Assembly (NCBI GenBank): GCA_905233475.1
Contig: CAJOEN010000005.1
Location: 1 to 54,991, forward strand
DNA length: 54,991 bases
Reading direction: 5' to 3'
Source of the DNA: an uncultured Bacteroidales bacterium
GTDB taxonomy: Bacteria; Bacteroidota; Bacteroidia; Bacteroidales; P3
Shown here: positions 18,650 through 27,417 of the stretch, piece after piece
Layout: every line of letters starts with the position of its first letter
How positions within the stretch are numbered: the stretch's first letter is position 1
Notes under the pieces: generated by a model
Seen by the model: only the letters and a program-made list of their open reading frames with translations
Told to the model about the DNA's origin: nothing
The model's database searches: none
Program-made: the position numbers and the translations under genes

Positions 18650-19269
18650 AAGCATACCTTGAAATAAAAAAGCAACCTGTTCCCAACTATGAAGCCAATG
18701 GCTTGTGGAAGACAATGCGGCTCTCCGCTAAGGAACATGGTTACAAATCAGGTTTAGTGTTTGGATTGGTAAGACTAAAAGACCACTGTTTGAATACATG
18801 GGCTCAAACATTTCCTTGGAATAAGGCTCGTATCAAAATGCAACGGTGGAGAGGGGTGAAAATAGGAAAGAATGTGCATGTGGGTACATATGTCAATATG
18901 GATTTGCCGTATCCTTATTTTATCAAAGTAGAGGATGGTGTTTCGCTTGCGGGAAGCGTTACTATTTTAACACACAATAAGCCTTTGGCTTATCATAGAA
19001 ATTGTAGTCCATCGTATATTGCCCCGGTTATAGTACATAAAAATGCATGGGTGGCGGTAAATGTCACTATTCTTCCTGGTGTTGAAATAGGTGAGGGCGC
19101 TATTGTTGCATCAAACAGTCTTGTTAACAAGGATGTTCCGCCTTTGACATTTTGTGGCGGTGTCCCAGCCAAGTTCATAAAGGATATGTCAGACAAACTT
19201 AAGGACAACTATACACCGGAAGAGTTTGAGCAGATTATGCGAGAAAGAAAAGAAAAATATGGAATATGA
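18646..19269 (+). CDS. Hexapeptide acyltransferase, module A (paralogue of the 22,419 gene)
   Basis: A 207-aa left-handed beta-helix acyltransferase with an N-terminal extension of about 60 residues (PNYEANG, MRLSAKEHGYKSG) that is shared with the acyltransferase at 22,419. The coils (VKIGKNVHVGTYVNMD, VEIGEGAIVASNSLVNKDV) and the ILTHNKP loop with a candidate catalytic His are clear. It ends with FCGGVPAKFIKD. ATGA overlaps link it to the upstream glycosyltransferase and the downstream MaoC-like gene, so acyltransferase and hydratase are translated together. A hydroxyacyl-CoA donor is a reasonable inference from that pairing. Confidence 0.82.
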   Translation: MKAYLEIKKQPVPNYEANGLWKTMRLSAKEHGYKSGLVFGLVRLKDHCLNTWAQTFPWNKARIKMQRWRGVKIGKNVHVGTYVNMDLPYPYFIKVEDGVSLAGSVTILTHNKPLAYHRNCSPSYIAPVIVHKNAWVAVNVTILPGVEIGEGAIVASNSLVNKDVPPLTFCGGVPAKFIKDMSDKLKDNYTPEEFEQIMRERKEKYGI

Positions 19270-19670
19270 GATTTGATGAATTGAAAATAGGGCAGTCTTA
19301 TGAAATGAGTAGAGCATTTACTCAACAGGAGGTGATGGAGTTTGCGAAATTATCGTACGATAACAATCCATTGCATACGGATTTGAAATTTGCAAAAACA
19401 ACACAGTTCGGGCAGGTCATCGTGCCTGGTTTTTTGACGGCTTCTATGTTTAGTGCTATAATAGGAACAAAATTTCCTGGATTTGGATCAATCTATTTGA
19501 ATCAAAACATGAGTTTTATAAAGCCTGTATTACCCGAACAGAAAGTGACGGCTGTTGTACGGGTCAAGGAATTGTTTCCAGAAAAGCATCGTGTATTACT
19601 CGAGACCGTTTGTTTTGATGAAAATCAAATTATTTTGATAGAAGGAACCGCATTAGTGAAATTGCCATGA
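19266..19670 (+). CDS. MaoC-like hotdog-fold dehydratase/hydratase, module A
   Basis: A 134-aa single-hotdog MaoC-domain protein. The hydratase-2 motif is visible as NNPLHTDLKFAKTTQFGQVIVPGF (shown split: NNPLHTDLKFAK, then QFGQVIVPGF), with the Asp/His catalytic pair in D-x4-H order at YDNNPLH. Relatives hydrate (R)-specific enoyl-CoA, typically crotonyl-CoA to 3-hydroxybutyryl-CoA. It overlaps both neighbours by 4 bp and has a close paralogue at 23,018, likewise behind an acyltransferase. Supplying a 3-hydroxyacyl donor for sugar acylation is inferred; no such role is established for this gene. Confidence 0.8.
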   Translation: MRFDELKIGQSYEMSRAFTQQEVMEFAKLSYDNNPLHTDLKFAKTTQFGQVIVPGFLTASMFSAIIGTKFPGFGSIYLNQNMSFIKPVLPEQKVTAVVRVKELFPEKHRVLLETVCFDENQIILIEGTALVKLP

Positions 19671-20767
19671 ATATCCTCATCCAACTGAGCCATCCGGCTC
19701 ATTTTCATCTTTACAGGAATGTGGCCAAGAATTTGATGCGTAATGGCCACAAGGTCTTTATTCTAATCAAGACCAAAGACATTCTTGAGGACTTGTTGAA
19801 AGCATCGGGACTGCCTTATTACAACATATTGAAAGAGGCGCACCGCAAAAGCAAGTTGGGTATCCTTTGGGACATGTTCGTGCGCGATTGGCGCATATTG
19901 CGTTTTGTAAGGAAGAACAAAATCGACCTGCTTATAGGCTCAACAGTTGAGGTTGCTCAAGTGGGCTGGCTCACAAGGAAATATAGGGTGAATACAGGAG
20001 AAGATGACATGCGCATCGTGCCCCTGTTTCAAAGGTTGGCGGGACCATTCATTCAAACTATATTGTCGCCGGCGACTTGCGACAACTGGAAGCTGGAACC
20101 TGAAACTGTGCATTACGAAGGATTCCATAAACTGGCCTATCTGCATCCCAATCAATTTATTCCAGACCGAAAGGTGGTTGAGAAATACTTTCCGGCTGAC
20201 AAACCATATTTCATACTCCGGTTTGCCCAGCTGAAAGCCTATCACGATATTACGGCCAATGCTCGTGGAATCAATCAGGAAATAGCCCAACGATTGATTG
20301 ACATCCTGTCGCCTAATGGCGATGTTTACATCACTTCGGAGCGGGAATTGGAACCTCAATTTGAAAAATATCGTCTTCACATAAATCCTTTGGATATTCA
20401 CCACGTTTTAGCTTTTGCCAAATTGTATATCGGCGACAGCCAGAGCATGGCTGTGGAAGCGGCCATGCTGGGTACACCGAGCCTGCGATTCAATGACTTT
20501 GCAGGGAAGATTGGTGTGTTAGAGGAATTGGAACACAAATATGAATTGACATATGCCATACCTTCATCCGAACCGCAAAGGCTTTACGACAAGGTTGAGG
20601 AATTGTTGACCATGTCGGATCTGAATGAGATTTTCCAAGCAAGACGTCAGAAAATGCTATCCGAGAAAATAGACGTAACTGCTTTCTTCACATGGTTCGT
20701 CGAAAATTATCCGGAAAGTCGTAAAATTATGCAGGAAAACCCTGATTATCAGTGGAAGTTCAAGTAA
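19667..20767 (+). CDS. DUF354 family protein (GT-B-like)
   Basis: A 366-aa DUF354-type protein, structurally related to GT-B glycosyltransferases and UDP-GlcNAc 2-epimerases. The start MNILIQLSHPAHFHLYRNVA is the family signature. GEDDMRIVPLFQRLAGPF lies in the middle, and the C-terminal YIGDSQSMAVEAAMLGTPSLR corresponds to the nucleotide-binding region. Such genes recur in archaeal and bacterial surface-polysaccharide loci, with no characterised reaction known to me. It overlaps the MaoC-like gene by 4 bp, and a membrane-protein gene follows after 18 bp. Confidence 0.75.
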   Translation: MNILIQLSHPAHFHLYRNVAKNLMRNGHKVFILIKTKDILEDLLKASGLPYYNILKEAHRKSKLGILWDMFVRDWRILRFVRKNKIDLLIGSTVEVAQVGWLTRKYRVNTGEDDMRIVPLFQRLAGPFIQTILSPATCDNWKLEPETVHYEGFHKLAYLHPNQFIPDRKVVEKYFPADKPYFILRFAQLKAYHDITANARGINQEIAQRLIDILSPNGDVYITSERELEPQFEKYRLHINPLDIHHVLAFAKLYIGDSQSMAVEAAMLGTPSLRFNDFAGKIGVLEELEHKYELTYAIPSSEPQRLYDKVEELLTMSDLNEIFQARRQKMLSEKIDVTAFFTWFVENYPESRKIMQENPDYQWKFK

Positions 20768-20785
20768 CAAAAACACAATACAATT

Positions 20786-21445
20786 ATGTTAAGCAAAGAA
20801 TTATGGATGAATAGAATCCGAAACTTGGTAGGTTTACTGGGCATGATTCTCCCTTGGTTCTGCCTTTTGGGATATTATCTTACCTATGCAAATGGAACAG
20901 TAGGTCTTACAGAACCTTTCCCGGACTCTATGTCAATAACTTATTTTGTTACTCCGGTGCTTTCAATGGTACTTACAGCGGCATCCATCGTGCTTATCAC
21001 ATACGTTGGCTACGATTGGCGCGACCGTCTTGTAAACTCCCTCAGCGGTGTCTTCGGCATACTGATAGTGCTGTTCCCTTGTGCCGATTCCAACGGTGTT
21101 TACGAAACTATGAACATCACCGCCACTGCTGGCTATTTCCAAACGCCGGTAACGATAAATCCCCACATCCACAATATTTCTGCTGTGTTGTTCTTTCTGC
21201 TGCTGGCATTCAATTCGTTTTTCCTTTTTACATTGGGAAATGGCGAGGCTAATCCGCAAAAGAAAAAGCGCAACATAGTTTATAAAGTCTGTGCCATCGG
21301 TATGGTTGTTGCTTTGTTGTTTATGGTTTTGCCGGTGAATTTTCCGCATAAGACATTTTGGGTGGAGGCCGTTGCCTTGTCATTTTTTGGTGTGAGTTGG
21401 CTCACAAAAGGTGAAATTTGGTTGAAGGATAAAACAGAAGATTGA
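20786..21445 (+). CDS. Six-span membrane protein of unknown function
   Basis: A 219-aa hydrophobic protein with about six predicted transmembrane helices: near residues 14-33, 50-75, 85-98, 128-148, 165-183 and 188-205. No family was recognised. It sits between the DUF354 gene and a deacetylase gene on the same strand, within the polysaccharide locus, so an accessory role in glycan transport or modification is possible but unsupported by motifs. The ATG follows an AT-rich spacer with no clear Shine-Dalgarno site. Confidence 0.7.
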   Translation: MLSKELWMNRIRNLVGLLGMILPWFCLLGYYLTYANGTVGLTEPFPDSMSITYFVTPVLSMVLTAASIVLITYVGYDWRDRLVNSLSGVFGILIVLFPCADSNGVYETMNITATAGYFQTPVTINPHIHNISAVLFFLLLAFNSFFLFTLGNGEANPQKKKRNIVYKVCAIGMVVALLFMVLPVNFPHKTFWVEAVALSFFGVSWLTKGEIWLKDKTED

Positions 21446-21498
21446 CTGTTAGTAAAAGGTATTATTAAGTTTTTTGTTATTTAATAAAACTGTGAATT

Positions 21499-22422
21499 AT
21501 GCCTATAAAAGGTAAATGTCTTATCACTAATGATGTTGAAACAACATCAATCTTAAATCACAAGCTTCGTGATAAGACAGGCGAGTATGTCCTTAACCAA
21601 GGTATGCCTAGACTGCTTGATTTGTACGATAAATATGAAGTTAAAGCAACGTTTTTCTTTACAGGACATATTGCAAAATTGTATCCTCAAATCGTGAAGA
21701 TGGCATACGAACGCGGACACGAGGTGGGTTCGCATGGATTGACCCATGAGGTGAGTCAGGCTTTTGATGTCCTATCTCCCGAAGAACAGCTTTCGCACCT
21801 CGTTCAATCTAAACATATTTTGGAGGACATTATAGGGGATGAGATTGTATCTTTTAGAGCACCTGCAGCCCGTGTGGATAAAAAATTTCCTATGATTCTA
21901 TCTGAAGCGGGTTTCAAGGTAGATAGCTCAGTATCGTCTCAAAGGTTGGATATGATGTTTTCTTTTGGGGCATTGAAGAAATTGAACTGGCTCACAGCTC
22001 CGCGAAAAGCATATTTCACCAAGGTCGACAATATCTTCAGAAAAGGCGACTCTCAAATTCTGGAAGTCCCTATTTCTGCTATGGTGTTTCCGTATATTGG
22101 AACCTTCATGCGTATCGCTCCGTTCCTGAACCGGATGACGAAACAGGTGCTTTATTGGGAGACACTGTGCAACGGGAGGCAGTTTGTCTTTCTTACGCAC
22201 CCCAATGAGTTTATTGACGAAGAAAGGGAAACAAATGAAATTGAGCGGCGTGCCAACAATTACATTTCTTATTTATTGGGAGACGTGATTCGCCATAAGA
22301 TGAAAGTGAAGAATTTGGGAGAGAAGGCTTTGCCGATTTATCAAAGGGAATTGGCATTTTTCCAAGAGAAAAAATTTGAGTTTTTAACTTGTAAGGATTT
22401 TTATAACAGAAAAACACAATGA
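21499..22422 (+). CDS. Polysaccharide deacetylase (NodB homology)
   Basis: A 307-aa carbohydrate esterase 4-type protein. Motif 1 is LITNDVETT, a D-x-E variant of the usual DD. VKATFFFTGHIAKLYP is the typical following strand, motif 2 is HEVGSHGLTHE with both metal His, and SFRAPAARVDK matches motif 3. It belongs to the cytoplasmic type often found in polysaccharide loci, since no signal peptide is visible. It overlaps the next acyltransferase gene by 4 bp. Deacetylation followed by re-acylation with a different acyl group is an attractive but unproven reading. Confidence 0.85.
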   Translation: MPIKGKCLITNDVETTSILNHKLRDKTGEYVLNQGMPRLLDLYDKYEVKATFFFTGHIAKLYPQIVKMAYERGHEVGSHGLTHEVSQAFDVLSPEEQLSHLVQSKHILEDIIGDEIVSFRAPAARVDKKFPMILSEAGFKVDSSVSSQRLDMMFSFGALKKLNWLTAPRKAYFTKVDNIFRKGDSQILEVPISAMVFPYIGTFMRIAPFLNRMTKQVLYWETLCNGRQFVFLTHPNEFIDEERETNEIERRANNYISYLLGDVIRHKMKVKNLGEKALPIYQRELAFFQEKKFEFLTCKDFYNRKTQ

Positions 22423-23021
22423 AAGATTTTTGGCCATTAGAAAAAAGGCCTTTGCCGAATCATAAGGAAAGAGGATTTTTTCAGGCATGTAAACTGTCGG
22501 CAAAGGAACATGGTTACACAGGTTTTATGGCAAGTGCCAGATTCTTGTATAGGCGCTACATGGATTATTTTTGGCAGGTACTGGCTTTTAGGGTGATTCC
22601 CTATAGCAAGATGCGTGTGAAATTGCACAAATGGCGTGGCGTTAAGATTGGCAAGAATGTTATGATTGGCCCACAGGTGGTTATTGACGATGTGTATCCC
22701 AATTTTGTCGTCATAGAAGACGGTGTTTCTTTGGCGGCTGATGATTATATTTTGACCCACAGCAAACCTCTTGAATATCATCAATATCTGACGGAATCCT
22801 ACGTTGCGCCTGTCATAATTAAGAAAAATGCCTGGATCGCAATCAGCGTGACTATCCTTCCCGGTGTGATTGTTGGAGAAGGTTCCATAGTGGCGGCTGG
22901 TTCGGTGGTGACCAAAGACGTACCTCCTTTCTGTATGGTAGCTGGTGCACCGGCAAAAGTCATTCGCGAATTCGAGATGAAAGATGGAGTGCCCGTGGGT
23001 TTCAAACCTAAAAATAAATGA
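22419..23021 (+). CDS. Hexapeptide acyltransferase, module B (paralogue of the 18,646 gene)
   Basis: A 200-aa beta-helix acyltransferase. The N-terminal PLPNHKERG and KLSAKEHGYTG segments match the 18,646 protein, and the order of coils is the same (VKIGKNVMIGPQVVIDD, then YILTHSKPLEYH, then VIVGEGSIVAAGSVVTKDV, then MVAGAPAKVIRE). It is wedged by 4-bp overlaps between a deacetylase and the second MaoC-like gene. Duplication of the two-gene unit, with divergence, is the simplest explanation. Substrate unknown. Confidence 0.82.
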   Translation: MKDFWPLEKRPLPNHKERGFFQACKLSAKEHGYTGFMASARFLYRRYMDYFWQVLAFRVIPYSKMRVKLHKWRGVKIGKNVMIGPQVVIDDVYPNFVVIEDGVSLAADDYILTHSKPLEYHQYLTESYVAPVIIKKNAWIAISVTILPGVIVGEGSIVAAGSVVTKDVPPFCMVAGAPAKVIREFEMKDGVPVGFKPKNK

Positions 23022-23422
23022 GGATAGAGGATTATTTGATTGGCCAGTCGGCCTCGTTGACAAAACAGTTTGGTTCTGAAGAGGTGATGGCATTTGCTGA
23101 GTTAACTTTGGATAGGAATCCGATTCATCTTGATGAGAGTTATGCTAAGAAGTCATTATTTGGTGAAAGGCTTGTCCATGGCTTTCTTGTCGGCTCATTG
23201 ATTAGCGCGGTGTTCGGAACGAAATTGCCGGGTGATGGTGCAATTTACCTTCATCAAGAAATGAATTTTAGGAAACCTGTCCATTATGGAGATGTGATTA
23301 CGGCAACTGTGACGGTGACCAATATAAGAAAGGAAAAGTCTCTCCTTTATTTCGACACAAGGTGTGAAAATGATAGAGGAGAAGTGGTGATAGAAGGGAA
23401 GGCAATATTAAAAGTTTCATAA
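23018..23422 (+). CDS. MaoC-like hotdog-fold dehydratase/hydratase, module B
   Basis: A 134-aa MaoC-domain protein, the same length as its paralogue at 19,266. The hydratase motif reads LDRNPIHLDESYAK then GERLVHGFLVGSL, giving the D-x4-H pair and the conserved Gly-Phe. The ATG overlaps the acyltransferase stop (ATGA). Both copies preserve the catalytic Asp and His, so both are probably active. The likely product, an (R)-3-hydroxyacyl-CoA, would be an unusual acyl donor for a surface glycan. Confidence 0.8.
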   Translation: MRIEDYLIGQSASLTKQFGSEEVMAFAELTLDRNPIHLDESYAKKSLFGERLVHGFLVGSLISAVFGTKLPGDGAIYLHQEMNFRKPVHYGDVITATVTVTNIRKEKSLLYFDTRCENDRGEVVIEGKAILKVS

Positions 23423-23426
23423 TGTT

Positions 23427-24236
23427 ATGAGAGATTTTACACTTCTGTCCTACCAATCTTTGCTTGTCGCTTTTCAGCAGGCAGGCTATCGTTTCCAGAC
23501 TTTCGAGGAGATGATGACCGCTGCTGCCGAAGGCAAAACCGTTGTTATGCGCCACGATGTGGATGAGTTGGCGTGGAATGCCTTGGAAATAGCCAAGTTG
23601 GAGAATTCCCTTGGTATCAGGGCAACGTATTTTTTCCGCATCGTCAAACAGAGTAATGTGCCGGAGGTAATCGAACAGATTGTAAAACTCGGTCATGAAG
23701 TAGGCTATCATTATGAGGATCTTGCATTGGCCGAAGGCGACGACAGCAAGGCTATAAAGTCTTTTGAAAATAATTTGAACTATTTCCGCCGCTTTTATCC
23801 TGTGAGGTCTATATGTATGCATGGTAGCTCCACATCGAAATATGATAACCGGCTTTTGTGGAAAAATCGTAGCCTCTCGGATTTCGGATTGGTTGGAGAA
23901 CCCTATCTTTCTGTCGATTTCGATAAGGTGTTTTATTTGACAGATACAGGCTATGCTTGGGATGGAGGGAAGTATGCCACCAGAGATATTGTAGAAAGTG
24001 GCTTTGGATTAAGATTTCATAAAACACAACAAATAGTGGAATCCATAAATAAAGGCGATTTCCCCGACAATAATATGATTCTTGCCCACACCTTGTGGAC
24101 GGATAATGCTGTTCAATGGTATTGGCTGCATTTACGTGAGTTTTTACGGAATAATTTGAAACTTTGGGCGAAGAATAATAAAGTGGTGGCCAGACTTTAT
24201 AGGAAAATGGTGAATTTATATTGGAAAAAGAGTTAA
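23427..24236 (+). CDS. Polysaccharide deacetylase-like protein, atypical
   Basis: A 269-aa protein with a divergent NodB-like core. VVMRHDVDELAWNAL (residues about 39-53) gives a D-x-D metal/catalytic motif, RATYFFRI is the next strand, and HEVGYHYEDLAL supplies His residues. The C-terminal half (WDGGKYATRDI, MILAHTLWTDNA) is unlike classic NodB enzymes. It follows the second MaoC-like gene by 4 bp and is the last gene of the AT-rich block. It could be a deacetylase acting on a nucleotide- or lipid-linked sugar; activity is uncertain. Confidence 0.7.
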   Translation: MRDFTLLSYQSLLVAFQQAGYRFQTFEEMMTAAAEGKTVVMRHDVDELAWNALEIAKLENSLGIRATYFFRIVKQSNVPEVIEQIVKLGHEVGYHYEDLALAEGDDSKAIKSFENNLNYFRRFYPVRSICMHGSSTSKYDNRLLWKNRSLSDFGLVGEPYLSVDFDKVFYLTDTGYAWDGGKYATRDIVESGFGLRFHKTQQIVESINKGDFPDNNMILAHTLWTDNAVQWYWLHLREFLRNNLKLWAKNNKVVARLYRKMVNLYWKKS

Positions 24237-24314
24237 TAAGCACAAGTGTTGTTTCTGATTAATTGCGTGGACTGAATTTTAGATCCGCAAAAGGCGGTCA
24301 TTGGAAAAGGTGTA

Positions 24315-25505
24315 ATGCAAAAAAGTTTAACTATGAATCCTATTAATAACATATCTTTCGCTCAGGGTAATCTTAAAATACTTACTGTAATCGGTGCTCG
24401 CCCCCAGATAATAAAGGCCGCGGCATTGTCGAGGGCTATAAAGAACAGTTTTCCCGACAGTGTTTCGGAAAAAATACTGCATACCGGTCAGCACTACGAC
24501 AGCAACATGTCGCAGGTTTTCTTCGACGAACTCGGCATTCCGCGTCCCGATTTTAATCTGCACGTAGGCTCGGGCAGTCATGGTGTGCAAACAGCAAAAA
24601 TGATAGAGGGTATTGAAGAGGTTTTGCAGGCCGGATATTTTGACGCCCTCGTGGTTTACGGCGATACAAACTCTACATTGGCAGGAGCTGTGGCCGCCGC
24701 CAAACTGCATGTTCCGGTGATACATATAGAGGCAGGCTTGCGTTCGTTCAATATGACCATGCCCGAGGAACAGAACCGCATAGTTTGCGACCAACTTTCG
24801 AACCTGCTGTTCGCACCAACGGAGACAGGTATGGAAAATCTTCGCAACGAGGGTTTTATGAACTCAAAAGCTACGTTTGTCGGTGGCAGAAAACGCAGAA
24901 TATACAATAGTGGCGACATAATGTACGACAACAGTATGTATTTCGCTTCTTTGTCCGATAGCAAGACTTCCATTCTGAAAGACAATATGTTGCACGATGG
25001 CAATTTCGTTTTGGCAACAATACATCGCGACAACAATACCGATAGTCCCGAGCGTTTGACGGATATTTTCAGGGCATTGCTACAGATATCGGAACAGAGT
25101 AAAGTTGTTCTGCCATTGCACCCGCGTACCGCCAAACTCTTGGAAAAGAATCTCGAAAGCAGTGTTTACAGCAAATTGCAGACTTCGGATGTAAAAATAC
25201 TGCCTCCGGCTTCTTTCCTCGAGATGATAGCTTTGGAGAAAAACGCCAAGATAGTGCTTACCGATTCGGGCGGTGTGCAGAAAGAGGCGTACTATTTCCG
25301 CAAACCCTGTGTTATAATGCGTCCCGAAACGGAATGGGTGGAGATTGTGAACCACGGCTGCGGGGTAGTCTCCGATGCCGATTGCGGCAAAATCCTCGAT
25401 GCATATGATTTGCTGACCGGCAAAGACTGTGATTTCCCCCCGATTTTCGGTAACGGAAAGGCGGCGGAGTTTATATTGGAAAAAACGGTGGAATATTTTC
25501 AATAG
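24315..25505 (+). CDS. wecB: UDP-N-acetylglucosamine 2-epimerase (non-hydrolysing, WecB/WbpI type)
   Basis: A 396-aa GT-B-fold epimerase interconverting UDP-GlcNAc and UDP-ManNAc, or the WbpI/WlbD reaction on UDP-2,3-diacetamido-glucuronate. Family marks are ILTVIGARPQIIKAAALSRA, TGQHYDSNMSQVFFDELGI, VYGDTNSTLAG, HIEAGLRSFN, MPEEQNR and LTDSGGVQKEAY. The MPEEQNRIVCDQ wording is closer to WbpI/WlbD than to E. coli WecB, but substrate choice cannot be settled. Codon usage switches to C-ending codons here, matching the rest of the chromosome. An alternative start is 24,333. Confidence 0.85.
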   Translation: MQKSLTMNPINNISFAQGNLKILTVIGARPQIIKAAALSRAIKNSFPDSVSEKILHTGQHYDSNMSQVFFDELGIPRPDFNLHVGSGSHGVQTAKMIEGIEEVLQAGYFDALVVYGDTNSTLAGAVAAAKLHVPVIHIEAGLRSFNMTMPEEQNRIVCDQLSNLLFAPTETGMENLRNEGFMNSKATFVGGRKRRIYNSGDIMYDNSMYFASLSDSKTSILKDNMLHDGNFVLATIHRDNNTDSPERLTDIFRALLQISEQSKVVLPLHPRTAKLLEKNLESSVYSKLQTSDVKILPPASFLEMIALEKNAKIVLTDSGGVQKEAYYFRKPCVIMRPETEWVEIVNHGCGVVSDADCGKILDAYDLLTGKDCDFPPIFGNGKAAEFILEKTVEYFQ

Positions 25506-25514
25506 GAGCCGCTT

Positions 25515-26531
25515 ATGGACAGAGTCAATAAAAGTGCGTTGCAATTGCTGCAAATATCCTTGTTCGACAAAGAGATCCTTTGGGAAAACCTTTCGGACGA
25601 GGAATGGCATCAGCTTTACACTTTTGTAAAAGAGCAGGGCGTAACCGCCCTTTGCTACAATGCCCTGAAAAAACTCAACAAAGAACAACAACCTCCGCGC
25701 ACACTGCTTTTACAATGGGCTTTGCATGCCGAAAGAGTGGAACATGTTTATCAGCAACAACGTAATACCCTTAAGGATTTTTACCGTATTTTAGCTATTG
25801 CCAATGTTCAGGCTCTTGTTATAAAAGGCTTTGCCATAAGCAGGTATTATCCTGTTCCGGCTTTGCGCGAGTTTGGCGACATAGACATATATTGCTTCGA
25901 TTCCCACGACAAAATAAACAAATATCTTCAGGATTCGGGAATAGATGTGAATTACGAAAACAAGAGGCATTCTATTTTTACTATAAACGGAATAGCATTC
26001 GAAAACCACTCGTATTTTCTGTATGGCAAAGAACCCGAGTTGGAGAATTTTTTGCAGTCGGAGGCCGAAAAATGCCGTGCCAACTCGTCGGACAATATAC
26101 TTTTCGGCACGGAAATCGGCAATGCGGTGTTTTTCCTCAAGCATGCCGAAAAGCATTTCGTCTTCAGCAGGGTTAATATTCAGTTGAGGACTCTTTGCGA
26201 CTGGGCTGTGATGTTGCGTAGTGGAGCTGTGGATTACAACCAGCTAAACGCCGTAAAAAAGGGCACGACAATAGACCGTTTTGCCGATATATGCACCTGC
26301 GCGTGTGTGAAACTCTTGGGACTTTCGTCCGAATTTCTCGGAAATTTTCCGCCCGTCGCCCCCGAAATTCTCGACAATTTTGTGGAACTCATAACGGATT
26401 ATCAGCACCAGTTGGAGGGACGCGGAACGTTAAAAGGCCGTGTGCAACGTCTGTTCAAATATCTAAAATATTACCGTACATACAAATATATTTTCGGTAA
26501 AAATATCATCAGATGGTATTATTTTGAATAA
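25515..26531 (+). CDS. NTP_transf_5-like nucleotidyltransferase family protein
   Basis: A 338-aa protein of the uncharacterised nucleotidyltransferase family (NTP_transf_5 type). The catalytic-fold mark is ALVIKGFAISRYYP then REFGDIDIYC, with the DxD metal pair. Family members are frequent at the ends of capsule and O-antigen loci, but no reaction is established. It starts 9 bp after the epimerase stop and shares its codon usage, so both look like locus-border genes of the host backbone. The function in glycan assembly is unknown. Confidence 0.75.
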   Translation: MDRVNKSALQLLQISLFDKEILWENLSDEEWHQLYTFVKEQGVTALCYNALKKLNKEQQPPRTLLLQWALHAERVEHVYQQQRNTLKDFYRILAIANVQALVIKGFAISRYYPVPALREFGDIDIYCFDSHDKINKYLQDSGIDVNYENKRHSIFTINGIAFENHSYFLYGKEPELENFLQSEAEKCRANSSDNILFGTEIGNAVFFLKHAEKHFVFSRVNIQLRTLCDWAVMLRSGAVDYNQLNAVKKGTTIDRFADICTCACVKLLGLSSEFLGNFPPVAPEILDNFVELITDYQHQLEGRGTLKGRVQRLFKYLKYYRTYKYIFGKNIIRWYYFE

Positions 26532-26624
26532 TTTGGCAACAGATAGTTTGGACATACTTTCTTCCATTTTTAACCTCTCCGATATTTTTTTGGACAAAAA
26601 GTGCATTTTTTAGAAAAAAATGTT

Positions 26625-26632
26625 TACCTTTG
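26625..26632 (+). promoter_or_regulatory. -7 promoter element (TACCTTTG)
   Basis: TACCTTTG fits TAnnTTTG and ends 35 bp before the start at 26,668. No clean TTTG lies 19 bp upstream, so the -33 part is weak. It separates the polysaccharide locus from the following secreted-protein genes. Confidence 0.5.
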
Positions 26633-26667
26633 CAAATGTATTTAAAAACCAACAAACAGAAAAAACC

Positions 26668-27396
26668 ATGAAAAAAACACTGACATTATTGGCAGCGATA
26701 GCCATAACCGCAGCGACAGCATTCGCACAGAACAAATTTGCGGGTATAGTGAATTACGAACTCGAATCGGTTGGCGAAGTGGATGTGCCACTGCAAAACA
26801 AGTCATTCCAACTTTTTGTGTATCAGAACAAAGCCTATAGCGGCAATGAACAGGCAAAAACTCTTGTAATTGGTCGCAAAGTGAACTCAATACTTGATAT
26901 TAGCCAATATATATCCATATTCAAGGCCAACGATATTTGGGAGTCTGAATACGAAGGCTCCGGCAAGATAATAGCCAGCCATGAAATGACACAGGAGGAA
27001 CTCGACAGTATTACCATACCCGACACCAAAGGCATGTACATAGAGTATATTTCGGGCGAGACCCGCGATATTCTTGGTTACAAGGCATATAAAGCCAAAT
27101 ATCATATTTTCAACGAGGAAGGCGTGGACAAAGGTTTCGACGTGTGGTACACTACCGAGATAGGACCTGAGTACGACTTTGTGCTGTGCCAAGGTCTGAA
27201 AGGCTTCCCGCTCGAATTTGTGCAAAAAGTAGGCGAAGGCAAAGCTCTCTCTTACAAAGCGGTGGAAATCACCAAAGGCAAGGTTAAAGATACCGATTTT
27301 ATGTTGCCCGACGGATACGACATTCTTGACGAAAAAGCCTTTTTATCCTTGATGAAGGACGTACAAGATGCCTCTGCCCTTATGCAAGAAATGTAA
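26668..27396 (+). CDS. Secreted protein, DUF4412/GLPGLI-like
   Basis: A 242-aa exported protein. The signal peptide is residues 1-20 (MKKTLTLLAAIAITAATAFA), and the mature part begins QNKFAGIVNYELES. The FxGIVxYxxE opening, a central GYKAYKAKY segment and a final DTDFMLPDGYDI segment recall the DUF4412/GLPGLI group of periplasmic Bacteroidetes proteins, which are LolA-like in shape. The ATG at 26,668 is preferred over an upstream frame start, because it begins the signal peptide and lies downstream of the promoter. It is paralogous to the next gene, 21 bp downstream. Function unknown. Confidence 0.75.
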   Translation: MKKTLTLLAAIAITAATAFAQNKFAGIVNYELESVGEVDVPLQNKSFQLFVYQNKAYSGNEQAKTLVIGRKVNSILDISQYISIFKANDIWESEYEGSGKIIASHEMTQEELDSITIPDTKGMYIEYISGETRDILGYKAYKAKYHIFNEEGVDKGFDVWYTTEIGPEYDFVLCQGLKGFPLEFVQKVGEGKALSYKAVEITKGKVKDTDFMLPDGYDILDEKAFLSLMKDVQDASALMQEM

Positions 27397-27417
27397 AACA
27401 AAAATACCAATAGTACA

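Noticed and set aside
24280-24310. CCGCAAAAGGCGG hairpin as a terminator between the deacetylase and epimerase genes
   Set aside because: The stem is only four pairs and no T-run follows, so it is too weak to call.
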